In this document: in pieces, positions 17,117 to 25,476 of the stretch
How positions within the stretch are numbered: position 1 is the first letter of the stretch
How the letters are laid out: every line of letters starts with the position of its first letter
Assembly: GCA_902520195.1 (NCBI GenBank)
Contig: CABYND010000005.1
Span: 1 to 64,000, forward strand
DNA: 64,000 nt
Source of the DNA: Halieaceae bacterium
GTDB taxonomy: Bacteria > Pseudomonadota > Gammaproteobacteria > Pseudomonadales > Halieaceae
Direction of reading: 5' to 3'
The notes under the pieces: model-generated
What the model saw: only the letters and a program-made list of their open reading frames with translations
What the model was told of the DNA's origin: nothing
Databases searched by the model: none
Program-made: the position numbers and the translations under genes

Positions 17117-17265
17117 TCAATAGTTGTCGACTTTGCCGCGATTTTTCTTAACAGAGCCTTGCTTCTTCTTGCTGTCTAGACGCTTTCGTACCGATGACCT
17201 AGAGGGATGAGTTTTCCTTCCAGGTTTATCGACATATTGGGATTTTTGAAGCAACTCATCAGATA
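17117..17265 (-). pseudogene. C-terminal tail remnant of ArfB-type peptidyl-tRNA hydrolase
   Basis: The reading frame after the oxygenase stop encodes KPGRKTHPSRSSVRKRLDSK, then KKKQGSVKKNRGKV. This matches the basic tail of ArfB/YaeJ release factors, which inserts into the ribosomal mRNA channel. The GGQ catalytic domain is absent; upstream of this point the frame lies inside the oxygenase gene. So it is either a fragment left by recombination or a tail-only product without its own obvious start. The match is from memory of the family tail, not from a search. Confidence 0.55.
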
Positions 17266-18147
17266 TCAACGGTGACTGGCCCGCAACTTGGCGAGAATGT
17301 GTTCTCCGGCCGTCGTAGGAGGATAGCGGGCAGGATTCCGCTCTGACACGCAGCTCGGTAGACACGACACCTCGACAGTATCATCCGGGTCCAGGAATAG
17401 GGCCAGTGAATAGCGGTCGCCAGCACCTGTTTGCGGTTGCACCCGGTGACAGGTGGAGCGGAAGCGGCCGTTGGTCCAGCGCTCCATCAGATCACCCGTG
17501 TTTACCACGATTTCACCAGCACGGGGCGCCACAGGTATCCAGGTGTCGCTTTGCTGCCCCAAGACCTGCAAACCACCTACCTGGTCCTGAAACAGGAGGG
17601 TTAGCAGCCCGTAGTCCGTATGCGCGCCGGCACCAAGTTGCCCGGACTTCCTGGCGGCCAGTGGCGGGTAGTGCAGCAGTCTCAGTGTTACGTTCTCGCC
17701 AGTGATGCGTGAATGAAAGTAATCACGGGGTACGTCCAGTAACGTCGCGGTGTCGCCCTGCAGCTTGTGGGCCACGACCAAGCAGCGCTGGTAAAAGTCG
17801 AGTAACAGGTCGCGGAGACCTGCCGAGGGCCAGTCTGCGTCGCGACGCGCAGAGGGGTTGCGTACCGTAAGCGCCTCCTTCAGATCCGGTGGACGGTCGG
17901 GGTCCAGTGATTCCATACCCACAGACTGGTAACCGAAGTTATCTGTGGCACCGTGATAACGGAAGCGCTGTTTGAACTCGTCGGAGCACTGGAAAAAACT
18001 TCGACTCGCCTCAAATACAGCGCTGATCTGTGCTACTTCGATACCGGTATCGCTGAGTAACATAAAGCCTGTATCAGCAAGAGCCGCCTCGAGATTGGCG
18101 AGCCGCGTCGCGTCCCTTGACGCGAAACTGATGGTTGGTATCTGCAT
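17266..18147 (-). CDS. 2-oxoglutarate/Fe(II) oxygenase, isopenicillin N synthase family
   Basis: Non-heme iron oxygenase of 293 residues. The N-terminal DIOX_N-like half starts MQIPTISFASRDATRL. Iron ligands are H and D of HTDYG (~178) and H of STCHRV (~233); RYSLALF supplies the 2-oxoglutarate arginine. It starts 30 bases downstream of an AzgA-type purine permease, so a role on a purine or related base is plausible. That role is inferred from neighbours; alternatives include any small hydrophobic substrate. Its 3' end abuts the ArfB-tail remnant. Confidence 0.82.
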   Translation of the reverse strand: MQIPTISFASRDATRLANLEAALADTGFMLLSDTGIEVAQISAVFEASRSFFQCSDEFKQRFRYHGATDNFGYQSVGMESLDPDRPPDLKEALTVRNPSARRDADWPSAGLRDLLLDFYQRCLVVAHKLQGDTATLLDVPRDYFHSRITGENVTLRLLHYPPLAARKSGQLGAGAHTDYGLLTLLFQDQVGGLQVLGQQSDTWIPVAPRAGEIVVNTGDLMERWTNGRFRSTCHRVQPQTGAGDRYSLALFLDPDDTVEVSCLPSCVSERNPARYPPTTAGEHILAKLRASHR

Positions 18148-18177
18148 GGTCTCTAGCCGATCCTCTATACGGGAAAG

Positions 18178-19491
18178 CTAACGCAGCAGGAAATACAGTG
18201 CGAAACTTGAGGCTAGCAGGTAAGCCATCCAGTGCACAGAGCGCCACCGTCCGACCAAAGACATAGCCAGTACATAAACGATGAGCCCAATGGCCATGCC
18301 GTTGCTGATGGAGGTAAGTGCCATAAGCAGGACGGTCAAGGCAGCCGCGGCGCCGGTAACCCGATCGGAAAAGTCTATATCCGCGGCTTCGCTGAACATT
18401 ATCAGGCCAACCACGACCAGCGCTGGTGCCACGGCCTGTGGCGGGATTACGGCGAGCAGCGGATGGGTAAACATGGCCAGCAAGAACAGCAAGCCCACCA
18501 GAATCGCTACAAGGCCTGTTCGGCCACCGCTTTCCACCCCCGCCGCCGACTCTCCGTAAACATTGGTTGTGGTGGTGCCGGCCAGCGAGGCGCCCATGGT
18601 GGCCAGGGCGTCCGCGGACAGTATCCGCATCGGGCGCAGCATGTTGCCCTCGTCGTCAGTCAGTCCCGCGCGCTGGCATACCGCATTGGCGGCAGCCAGT
18701 GAACTGAACAGATCGATGAACACGAGTGATAGCAAGGCTGGAAAAGCTGCACCAAGGTGCCGCCATAGATAGCCAGGGTCCAGTGCTAACCACAGTTGGT
18801 CGATTGCAGCCGGCGCAGCCAGCCATTGAGCAGGGGGCGCAGCTAGCGTCTCGGAGCCGCTGGGTATCGAGAAGGCGACAAACGTCAGAGCCAGAATCAC
18901 GATTAGTATCGCTCCCGGCACCCCTAAGGCAAGCAGGGCCGCGGTTAGTGGAATGCCAGCCAGAGCCAGCAGGACAGCGGGTTCTGACAAGCTGCCGAGC
19001 TTTAAAAGAATTGGCTCTGGCGCGGCAACCACGATACCAGCTGACTTCAGGCCGATGAACATGATGAACACGCCAATACCGGCGGTCAGGGCCCGCTTAA
19101 GGTCGCTAGGATAGGCATCCAACAGGATCTTGCGAATGCCGGTAACGGTAAGCAGCAGAAAGAAGACGCCGCTCCAGAACACGAGTCCTAGGGCTCCCTG
19201 CCAGGGTACACCCATGCCCAGCACCAGCGTGTAGGCGACGAGGCCATTGGAGCCCATGCCAGGCGCCTGCGCGATCGGCACATTGGCCATAAGGCCAATC
19301 AGGATGGAAGCCAATCCGGCCACCAGGGCCGTCACGGTAATGACTTGGGCCCGGTCCATACCGGCGTCTGCCATGATCATGGGATGCACCGCAAGAACAT
19401 AAGCCATAGTGGCAAAGGTAGTGAGCGAGGCCAGCAGCTCTCTGAGCGGCGTGCTGCCTCTGGATCCGATTTCAAAAAAGTCAGTTTTCAC
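18178..19491 (-). CDS. NCS2 family permease, AzgA (guanine/hypoxanthine) type
   Basis: Inner-membrane nucleobase:H+ symporter, 437 residues, about 13 hydrophobic segments. LTTFATMAYVLAVHP and QAPGMGSNGLVAYTLVLG are characteristic of the AzgA-like branch (adenine, guanine, hypoxanthine). It is shorter than the second AzgA-type gene at 40.5 kb only in loops, and the two differ widely in sequence. The operon with the downstream oxygenase and the divergent apt gene point to purine uptake and salvage. Confidence 0.85.
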   Translation of the reverse strand: MKTDFFEIGSRGSTPLRELLASLTTFATMAYVLAVHPMIMADAGMDRAQVITVTALVAGLASILIGLMANVPIAQAPGMGSNGLVAYTLVLGMGVPWQGALGLVFWSGVFFLLLTVTGIRKILLDAYPSDLKRALTAGIGVFIMFIGLKSAGIVVAAPEPILLKLGSLSEPAVLLALAGIPLTAALLALGVPGAILIVILALTFVAFSIPSGSETLAAPPAQWLAAPAAIDQLWLALDPGYLWRHLGAAFPALLSLVFIDLFSSLAAANAVCQRAGLTDDEGNMLRPMRILSADALATMGASLAGTTTTNVYGESAAGVESGGRTGLVAILVGLLFLLAMFTHPLLAVIPPQAVAPALVVVGLIMFSEAADIDFSDRVTGAAAALTVLLMALTSISNGMAIGLIVYVLAMSLVGRWRSVHWMAYLLASSFALYFLLR

Positions 19492-19712
19492 TGCATATCT
19501 TGCGTTAATTGATCTCAGGCCAGGGACTTAAAAATGTAGCGAATGCAGGGGAAGGAAGTATTAGCGACCGGTGGAGAGGAGACACCAACTCTAATTATCT
19601 CGACACGACCCGCTACCCTGCAAAATAATATGCTGTTGCTTGGAAATCCTGTCCGCCGAGTTGAGCGAGCCATACAGGTTCGGTCAGTCCTTAGTGGGTG
19701 AGCAAGAGATCT

Positions 19713-19775
19713 CATGCCCCGAGCTTACCGCAGGACTATCTCAATGTGAGAGGTCATGTCGAAGCAAATATGAGA
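19713..19775 (+). repeat. Module A copy at 19.7 kb
   Basis: The cleanest module A copy: CATGCCCCGAGCTTACCGCA, then TCTCAATGTGAGAGGTCATG. It is followed by GAGGCTAACGC, which may be a trace of module B. The rest of the 457-base gap 19492-19948 holds nothing that I can support as a gene. Confidence 0.85.
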
Positions 19776-19948
19776 GGCTAACGCAAGCGGCTGCCAGCTG
19801 ACCCAAAGCGATAAGGTCGCCCCGAACGAGCATGGTGACCAGATGCCTGCCATGAACTCGACAACAAAGAACCCAAAGAAGATCCTCGGGACCTTTGACT
19901 GTTAATATATGGGTCAGGCCATTGTCACCCCGAAATGCAAAATAGAAG

Positions 19949-20476
19949 ATGTTACTGAGCGAACATATACGAACGATTCCAGATTATCCGAAACCCGGCA
20001 TTCTCTTTCGCGATGTGACCACTCTCCTGCTAGATCCGATCGCTTTTCACCAGACAGTTTCAGCGCTCGCTAAGCCATTTGAGGGCAACGAGATAGACAA
20101 GGTGGTGGGTATCGAAGCTAGAGGGTTTATTTTTGGTGCTGCAGTTGCATATGAACTCAACGTGGGTTTTGTCCCTGCTCGGAAGGCGGGCAATTTGCCG
20201 TCCGAAGTTTTTCAACAACACTACGAACTTGAATACGGTTCGAGCACCCTAGAGATTCATAAAGATGCAATTAAACCCAAAGATAGCATTATTGTAATTG
20301 ATGATCTCTTAGCGACCGGCGGTAGCGCGTGCGCCGCAATTGACCTTATTTTGGGTGCCGGTGGCAGCGTCGCGAGTTGTGGCTTTGTCGTTGAGCTACC
20401 AGATTTAACGGGCCGGCAACGGATAGAAAGCAAATCCATCGCGGTGCACTCCCTATGCCAGTTTCAAGATATCTGA
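19949..20476 (+). CDS. apt: Adenine phosphoribosyltransferase
   Basis: Converts adenine and PRPP to AMP and pyrophosphate in the cytosol. The 175-residue length is normal for Apt. The N-terminus (IRTIPDYPKPGILFRDVTTL) and VVGIEARGFIFG are hallmarks, and IIVIDDLLATGGSA (~117) is the PRPP-binding loop. It is divergent from the AzgA-type permease, so import and salvage genes face each other across a module A repeat. Confidence 0.95.
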   Translation: MLLSEHIRTIPDYPKPGILFRDVTTLLLDPIAFHQTVSALAKPFEGNEIDKVVGIEARGFIFGAAVAYELNVGFVPARKAGNLPSEVFQQHYELEYGSSTLEIHKDAIKPKDSIIVIDDLLATGGSACAAIDLILGAGGSVASCGFVVELPDLTGRQRIESKSIAVHSLCQFQDI

Positions 20477-20539
20477 ACGCTGTGAAAAAAGGGGCGCTAC
20501 TTTTCAGACGCGGTCGGCGCGCCGAGATCAAAATCGCGC

Positions 20540-21055
20540 TCATGGTTGCTTGTGGTCCGACACCTCTAGGTCATCTATGGCTATAAAATCCCCCGAGTCA
20601 TTCCTACTTACTTTGTGAATTGCTAAGACCGCGTCCGGAGTGATACCTCCCAAAATATGTGGGTACAGCTCATCATCTGATCCCTCGAAGTCAGCCGGCT
20701 TGTCTCCTACTGGCGCAGTGCCCTCAAAAACCACCTCCACGCCCGATCTTTTTAGTGACTCCGAAGTCATGCGTAAACACAGCCAGTCCCCATCTACCTC
20801 TCGATAAAAGTGGTTGGCCACAACTAACAGTTTGTTGGGATTAGCAGTTCCATGTGTGAAACCATCTAAGTCATAAGTTGGCGGGTAATATACGCCGCCA
20901 TTTGTAGACACAGTGGATTGCCACAGTTTTGCTTGCACCAAATGAAAGATGTAAGGATGTGATGTCCGCGAGTATCCCTCATCTGTAACTGCTGTTATTG
21001 CGTGTGAATTGAAAAGGATAAAAGACATAAGGATTAAAAAATTCTTTATCGGCAT
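20540..21055 (-). CDS. Secreted DUF952 domain protein
   Basis: About 171 residues. The body matches DUF952: YIFHLVQAKLWQ, GFTHGTANPNKLL, ANHFYRE, then VVFEGT and ELYPHILGGI. DUF952 proteins are usually cytosolic and ~110 residues; this one carries a signal peptide (MPIKNFLILMSFILFNSHA). I chose the internal ATG at 21055 for that reason, dropping 22 basic residues from the ORF track version. Function unknown. Confidence 0.72.
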   Translation of the reverse strand: MPIKNFLILMSFILFNSHAITAVTDEGYSRTSHPYIFHLVQAKLWQSTVSTNGGVYYPPTYDLDGFTHGTANPNKLLVVANHFYREVDGDWLCLRMTSESLKRSGVEVVFEGTAPVGDKPADFEGSDDELYPHILGGITPDAVLAIHKVSRNDSGDFIAIDDLEVSDHKQP

Positions 21056-21099
21056 AAAGCTGTTTCCCCAGACCTGAACAAAGATCCTATTTCTCACGC

Positions 21100-21145
21100 G
21101 CTTAGTGTACCGTAGGACCATCTCTATGAGAGATCATGTCAGCGC
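21100..21145 (+). repeat. Degenerate module A copy at 21.1 kb
   Basis: Reads GTACCGTAGGACCATCTCTA, then TGAGAGATCATGTC. The hairpin arms are kept by paired changes (ATCTC and GAGAT). It lies just upstream of the DUF952 gene. Confidence 0.6.
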
Positions 21146-21256
21146 TGGCTTCTCCCTTTTCGGCATAAGGTCTGGACTGACTGAGGTGATGTTGATGCTA
21201 ATGGCCTTTTTGGTGTCAGCATTCTTTTCATCACTGCTTGAAGTTCAGCTTTCAGA

Positions 21257-21667
21257 TCAAAAACCGGGGGGCAGTTCCTCGAAGCTTGGGACGCCGTTGG
21301 GGATGTGATGAAAAGGCGCCGCGTCCTTGGCGAAAATCGCCATGTCAGGTTGAAAAAATGCGGCGTTATCCATTGTGCCCACCTTCATTACGAAAACATC
21401 AGGGGCGCCGGGTGTGGTTGTCCCGACGGCGGTGCCGCATTTTGGGCAGAAGTGTCGGGTCACAGCAGTTTCAATATCCGTGCGCTGGAATGAGCTCAGC
21501 TCACCTTGAGTGAATTGAAGCCCGGACTTGGGAATCATGACAAATACGTTGGGATTTCCCCCCGTGATGTACTGGCACTCCCTGCAGTGGCATTGCATCG
21601 CTGGCCCTGGTTCGCCATCAAAGCGATAGCGGACCTCGCCGCAATAACATCCCCCTTCAATTTTCAT
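21257..21667 (-). CDS. GFA/CENP-V family zinc protein
   Basis: A 136-residue Gfa-family protein with zinc ligands in GGCYCGEVRY, CHCRECQ and CPKCGT, and the common ending FEELPPG. Reaction unproven for most members. It overlaps by 4 bases the end of a long open frame with no start (21664-21996), which may be the remnant of a coupled upstream gene. Confidence 0.86.
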   Translation of the reverse strand: MKIEGGCYCGEVRYRFDGEPGPAMQCHCRECQYITGGNPNVFVMIPKSGLQFTQGELSSFQRTDIETAVTRHFCPKCGTAVGTTTPGAPDVFVMKVGTMDNAAFFQPDMAIFAKDAAPFHHIPNGVPSFEELPPGF

Positions 21668-21996
21668 CTCTTTGGCTCCTTAGTGATGGGTAATCGCGTC
21701 ATTTTTTGCCACGGCAAGATTCTGGGTGCCCCTGTGACTACATAATTGAGCAGCCAAGTGACGGGTGACGTGGCGGACGCGATGGTCTTCTCGCAGACGA
21801 ATACGGTTGACAGGTCGTCTCTGTAAAAGCAGCCCACTCCGCTGGTCGGGATCGGCAGGAAGTTAATGTCCCACTCAGCGCGCCGGCCAGCACAACCATT
21901 GCATGAGCAAACGCGATCTGATACGGCACGACAAATACCCGAGTTTAATAGCTTACCCCTTCTTTGTCGCTTCTTCGATTCCAGCCACGGATCAAG
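21664..21996 (-). pseudogene. 110-codon open frame without a usual start, possible decayed gene
   Basis: The minus-strand frame has no ATG, GTG or TTG start near its 5' end, so the ORF track omits it. It reads CSCNGCAGRRAEWDINFLPI, then GVGCFYRDDLSTVFVCEKTI and VTWLLNYVVTG, which looks like real protein. Its stop overlaps the GFA start as ATGA, a normal operon junction. It could be a gene whose 5' end was lost or frameshifted (another frame nearby gives MPYQIAFAHAM). Family not recognised. Confidence 0.33.
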
Positions 21997-22090
21997 CTAA
22001 ATTAATTAGTAGAAGGTGGCCGCAACCTTCAATCTTGCTTGCTCTTAAGCCTTCCGTGTCGTCGCAAGCCTGTTGGCCGGGATAGACGCC

Positions 22091-22297
22091 TTACGGCACG
22101 AGGCCCAGCCAAATAATCGTTTGGGTGGCGAGATACAGTGCAATGCCCGCCCAAATGACGAAAGCAATTACTCCAACGATTCCGTCCTTTAGCCAGTTGG
22201 GCCACTGAACATTAAGTTTTGTCAGGAAGATCCAGGGTCCGGTGATGAACGCCACGACGATCACTACATCAAGGATCAAAAAAAGAAATTGCAGCAT
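22091..22297 (-). CDS. Small two-helix membrane protein
   Basis: About 68 residues starting MLQFLFLILDVVIVVAFITG, with a second hydrophobic segment (IVGVIAFVIWAGIALYLATQ). I chose the ATG at 22297 because the ORF track start adds a cysteine-rich N-terminus that breaks the membrane pattern. It follows nei by 93 bases. Function unknown. Confidence 0.6.
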   Translation of the reverse strand: MLQFLFLILDVVIVVAFITGPWIFLTKLNVQWPNWLKDGIVGVIAFVIWAGIALYLATQTIIWLGLVP

Positions 22298-22390
22298 CGG
22301 GGGATCCCAACAGGAGTAAAGGCCAGGAAAGCATGACATGCCTCACCGGCCATACGAACAGTCAGCAAAGCGATCTTGCGACGGGCGCGC

Positions 22391-23215
22391 TCATTCATTG
22401 GGTTGGCAGGTGGCGCAGGTATAAATTCGCCGGGAGTTGGCGGTTGAACGCTTAATCTTAGTTTTGCATACTCGGCATGGTTGGTTGGCACGGCTGAAGA
22501 CAAAGAAACGAGCTTTACCGAAGCTGACACCGTTCTTTTTTAGTGCTTTGTATTGTTGATCCGGGATTGTCACGCCCTGCGAGGCATAGCTGCGTTGGCT
22601 GATATCCAGCGTGATGCGGGCCAACTTGCCGATCTCGCCTTTGCTCAGCTCTCGGGCTTTTCTCGCTGGATGAATACCCGCGATAAATAAAATCTCGCTC
22701 CTCAGGTAGTTACCTAATCCAGCAAGGAATGCCTGATCCAGATAGACAGAGCTCAGGGCTCTGCCTGCAAACGTCCTGCTCTGCAGTCGTTCTGCGACTT
22801 CCCGCCAGGTGAGGTTGGGATTGAGAATATCGGGGCCAATACGCTGCAGAAACGGATGCTCCTCGATCTTTTCTGTGTTCCACACGCTGATGTCTGATGC
22901 GCTGTAGAGGAGGGCGCTATGCTGGTCAGTATGCAGAGCTAGTCTGAGCTGACGGTTAGTCTTAGGCAGTTTGTCGCGTTTCACGACGCGCCAAACGCCG
23001 TAAAGCTGATTATGGGAGTAGATGGTATGACCAGAGTCGAAATGGGTCAGGAGCGCCTTGCCACGGGTCTCTAACTGCAACACCGTGGTGCCAGTCAGCG
23101 CCTTTGAAAACTTTTTAAGCGGCTGCAGCCCGAACTCGATCCGTTCGACAGTCTTGTCTTTCAATACCGCCTCTACTTTGTCGGCGGCTCGACGTATTTC
23201 GGGACCTTCAGGCAT
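22391..23215 (-). CDS. nei: Endonuclease VIII (Nei), Fpg/Nei family DNA glycosylase
   Basis: Removes oxidised pyrimidines from DNA and nicks the abasic site. The N-terminus MPEGPEIRRAADK provides the catalytic proline and glutamate. The helix-two-turn-helix region FLAGLGNYLRSEIL is present, and the C-terminal zinc finger CRVC...CATC (CxxC-x16-CxxC spacing) is intact. Length (274) is normal. Fpg is the alternative, but PEGPEIRR and overall pattern favour Nei. Confidence 0.93.
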   Translation of the reverse strand: MPEGPEIRRAADKVEAVLKDKTVERIEFGLQPLKKFSKALTGTTVLQLETRGKALLTHFDSGHTIYSHNQLYGVWRVVKRDKLPKTNRQLRLALHTDQHSALLYSASDISVWNTEKIEEHPFLQRIGPDILNPNLTWREVAERLQSRTFAGRALSSVYLDQAFLAGLGNYLRSEILFIAGIHPARKARELSKGEIGKLARITLDISQRSYASQGVTIPDQQYKALKKNGVSFGKARFFVFSRANQPCRVCKTKIKRSTANSRRIYTCATCQPNE

Positions 23216-23277
23216 CAGGCAGGATGCTCACTTCCTTACCGACGCCTTAGTTAGCGCACGCCGAGACTGCTGTGCAT

Positions 23278-23415
23278 TCATTCGTTAGCGTCGTTGTTGT
23301 TCTCGGCCTCTTTCTGTTGATGCTCTTTCAGTTTCTGCTGGTACTCCTCCTCAGATAGGTTGTGCCAGCCAATACATTGCCCTGTAGGGCTGCGTCCGCA
23401 TCCGCAATCAGCCAT
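23278..23415 (-). CDS. Small cysteine-rich protein (45 aa)
   Basis: Too short for the ORF track. Reads MADCGCGRSPTGQCIGWHNL, then an acidic, glutamine-rich helix. The CGCGRSPTGxCxGWH pattern seems to recur as a short stand-alone protein in marine gammaproteobacteria and may bind metal through its three cysteines and histidine; this is from memory, not a search. Located between nei and puuE. Confidence 0.58.
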   Translation of the reverse strand: MADCGCGRSPTGQCIGWHNLSEEEYQQKLKEHQQKEAENNNDANE

Positions 23416-23656
23416 GTTTCAGTTCCTTCTCTCTTCGCTGTCGATATGCCCTTGGTACACCACCGCAGGCCGTTATGTATGTTTACGCAGTTCTTACAAA
23501 ATAGATGCCACGGCGGGTTAAGGAAAATATTGCGGCATTGCACAACCAGTTAAGCGATGATGTTATGGCGGCTTGGAGGCCGGAAATTGTGGCTCATTCT
23601 GCGCCTAGTTGATGTTTCGGCGGCGAGCGATCTCAATAGTATTTAGGAACCAACAG

Positions 23657-24586
23657 ATGAACTCTGATTACCCTCGTGATTTGATTGGCTACGGGCCTAC
23701 ACCACCTCACGCCAAATGGCCCGATAATGCCCGTATTGCCGTCCAATTTGTATTGAATTACGAGGAAGGTGGTGAGAATAACGTACTGCATGGCGACGAG
23801 CATTCAGAGCAATTTTTATCGGAGATTATCGGCGCGCTGCCCTATAAAGATCGCCACATGAGTATGGAGTCGATTTACGAATACGGCTCCCGGGTTGGGG
23901 TTTGGCGTATCCTGAGAGAATTTGAGCGGCGTGATCTGCGATTGACCGTGTTTGCGGTCGCTACAGCATTGCAACGTAATCGGGACTTAACTTCCGAATT
24001 CCAACGCCTTGGGCATGAAATCGCCTGTCATGGTTTAAAGTGGATTCACTACCAAAACATGGAAATTGATACCGAGCGCGAACACATGCGCGAGGCCGTT
24101 GAGATTCTTCGAGAACTCACTGGCGAGCACCCGCTCGGCTGGTACACCGGGCGTGACAGTCCAAACACACGATCTTTGGTGGTCGAGCACGGTGGCTTTT
24201 TGTATGACTCAGACAATTACAGCGATGATTTGCCGTTCTGGACCAAAGTGGATTTGCCTCACGGCGGCGGAGAGGAGCCACTGCTGGTGGTGCCATATTC
24301 TCTAGATACCAACGATATGCGCTTTGCCACACCTCAGGGCTTTAATTCTGGCGAGCAGTTTTTCGGTTATTTGAAAGACGCGTTTGACGTGCTGTATAAG
24401 GAAGGTGAAGAAGCCCCAAAGATGATGTCGATTGGCCTGCACTGCCGGTTGGCCGGGCGGCCGGGCCGGTTCGCTGCGCTACAGCGTTTCCTCGACCACA
24501 TAGAACAACACGATCAAGTCTGGATCTGCCGCCGCGTGGATATCGCGAAGCATTGGTACAAATACCATCCCTTTCATGCCTTATGA
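23657..24586 (+). CDS. puuE: Allantoinase, PuuE type (polysaccharide-deacetylase fold)
   Basis: Hydrolyses allantoin to allantoate; this is the metal-independent PuuE class, unrelated to AllB. The sequence begins MNSDYPRDLIGYGPTPPHAK and carries LNYEEGGENNVLHGD, IACHGLKW and the closing IGLHCRLAGRPGRF, all typical of PuuE. I chose ATG 23657, preceded by AGGAA, over the track start 48 bases upstream. Length (~309) is normal. The ATGA overlap with ureD puts allantoin hydrolysis in the same operon as urease. It probably replaces the decayed AllB at 35.6 kb. Confidence 0.93.
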   Translation: MNSDYPRDLIGYGPTPPHAKWPDNARIAVQFVLNYEEGGENNVLHGDEHSEQFLSEIIGALPYKDRHMSMESIYEYGSRVGVWRILREFERRDLRLTVFAVATALQRNRDLTSEFQRLGHEIACHGLKWIHYQNMEIDTEREHMREAVEILRELTGEHPLGWYTGRDSPNTRSLVVEHGGFLYDSDNYSDDLPFWTKVDLPHGGGEEPLLVVPYSLDTNDMRFATPQGFNSGEQFFGYLKDAFDVLYKEGEEAPKMMSIGLHCRLAGRPGRFAALQRFLDHIEQHDQVWICRRVDIAKHWYKYHPFHAL

Positions 24587-25476
24587 TCCCCCCCCCCAGA
24601 ATAGACCGCAGCCAATTCGAAGACGGAGACGACTGTAGCCACCAATCTAGTGTTTGGCCTGCGAGTATTGATTGTGATTTCCAAAGAACTGCTGCTGGAA
24701 AAACTGCGCTCGTAAGACTCTCACATAAGGGCCCGTTGCGAATTCAAAAGTTGTTTCATGATGGTGAGCTTGCACATTGCTATGTTTTACACCCACCTGG
24801 AGGTATGGTGTCGGGAGATAGTTTGCAGTCGCGATTCAAAGTGAATCCGGGGGCCAAGGTATTGATTACAACTCCTGCTTCAGGAAAGTTGTATCAGGCT
24901 CGCCAGAATCAAATACCGCAAAGAGCAAGCACTCATATAGACGTAACATCCGACGGTTTTTGTGCACACTTGCCTCAGGATACGATCGTTTTTAACGGAG
25001 CATTTGGAGAGCTGGAAACTTTTGTTAATGTGGATTCGAGGGCATTATTTTTTGGCTGGGAGCATCTTATTTTTGGGCGGCGTGCTGGCGGCCATCCTTT
25101 TGAAAATGGACAGCTAATACAGTCTCTCAGAGTTTCCCGGGAGGATCGGCTACTGTTTCGAGAGAATTTGAGGCTCACCCCTCAAACTGTAAACGCCGTC
25201 AGTGGATTAAACGGTATGGTCAGTTTCGCCTCTGTGACTGTAGTTCTTCCCGTGAACTCTGGCACTACATCCGATGTGGTGTCGGTCGCTCGCGAGTTGT
25301 TGAAGTCTTTCGACGTCCATTCTGGCGTCTCGGCCATTAGAGAATGCCTGATAACTGCTCGAATTCTGTCTGGCGTGGAAGAAGAGACGAAATCCGCACT
25401 CGAGCAATTGTGGACAGCTATTGGTCCAAAACTAGTGGATAGGCCTGTAGCCAGCCCACGCATATGGAGAACTTAG
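24583..25476 (+). CDS. ureD: Urease accessory protein UreD
   Basis: Scaffold protein that helps load nickel into urease together with UreF and UreG. The start ATG overlaps the puuE stop as ATGA; ten residues in the ORF track version lie inside puuE. Typical UreD features are HPPGGMVSGDSL, LITTPASGKLY and LPQDTIVFNGA. Length (~297) is normal. A run of ten C follows two codons after the start, encoding three prolines, a possible slippage site. UreA starts directly after its stop. Confidence 0.92.
   Translation: MIPPPRIDRSQFEDGDDCSHQSSVWPASIDCDFQRTAAGKTALVRLSHKGPLRIQKLFHDGELAHCYVLHPPGGMVSGDSLQSRFKVNPGAKVLITTPASGKLYQARQNQIPQRASTHIDVTSDGFCAHLPQDTIVFNGAFGELETFVNVDSRALFFGWEHLIFGRRAGGHPFENGQLIQSLRVSREDRLLFRENLRLTPQTVNAVSGLNGMVSFASVTVVLPVNSGTTSDVVSVARELLKSFDVHSGVSAIRECLITARILSGVEEETKSALEQLWTAIGPKLVDRPVASPRIWRT
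24588..24597 (+). repeat. C10 homopolymer in the start of ureD
   Basis: Ten consecutive C lie five bases after the A of the ureD ATG. A one-base change here would frameshift the whole gene. Confidence 0.9.

Noticed and set aside
8073-21145. Chromosomal integron with standard attC sites
   Set aside because: The GTTRRRY core and the long R''-L''-L'-R' layout are not present, genes face both ways relative to the repeats, and no integrase is in the window.
8073-21145. CRISPR array
   Set aside because: Repeat spacing is 0.6 kb or more with genes between; no short spacers and no cas genes.
23590-23605. Sigma-54-like TGGCTCATTCTGCGCC upstream of puuE
   Set aside because: Spacing fits, but the -12 element lacks TTGC and there is no NtrC-like site nearby.
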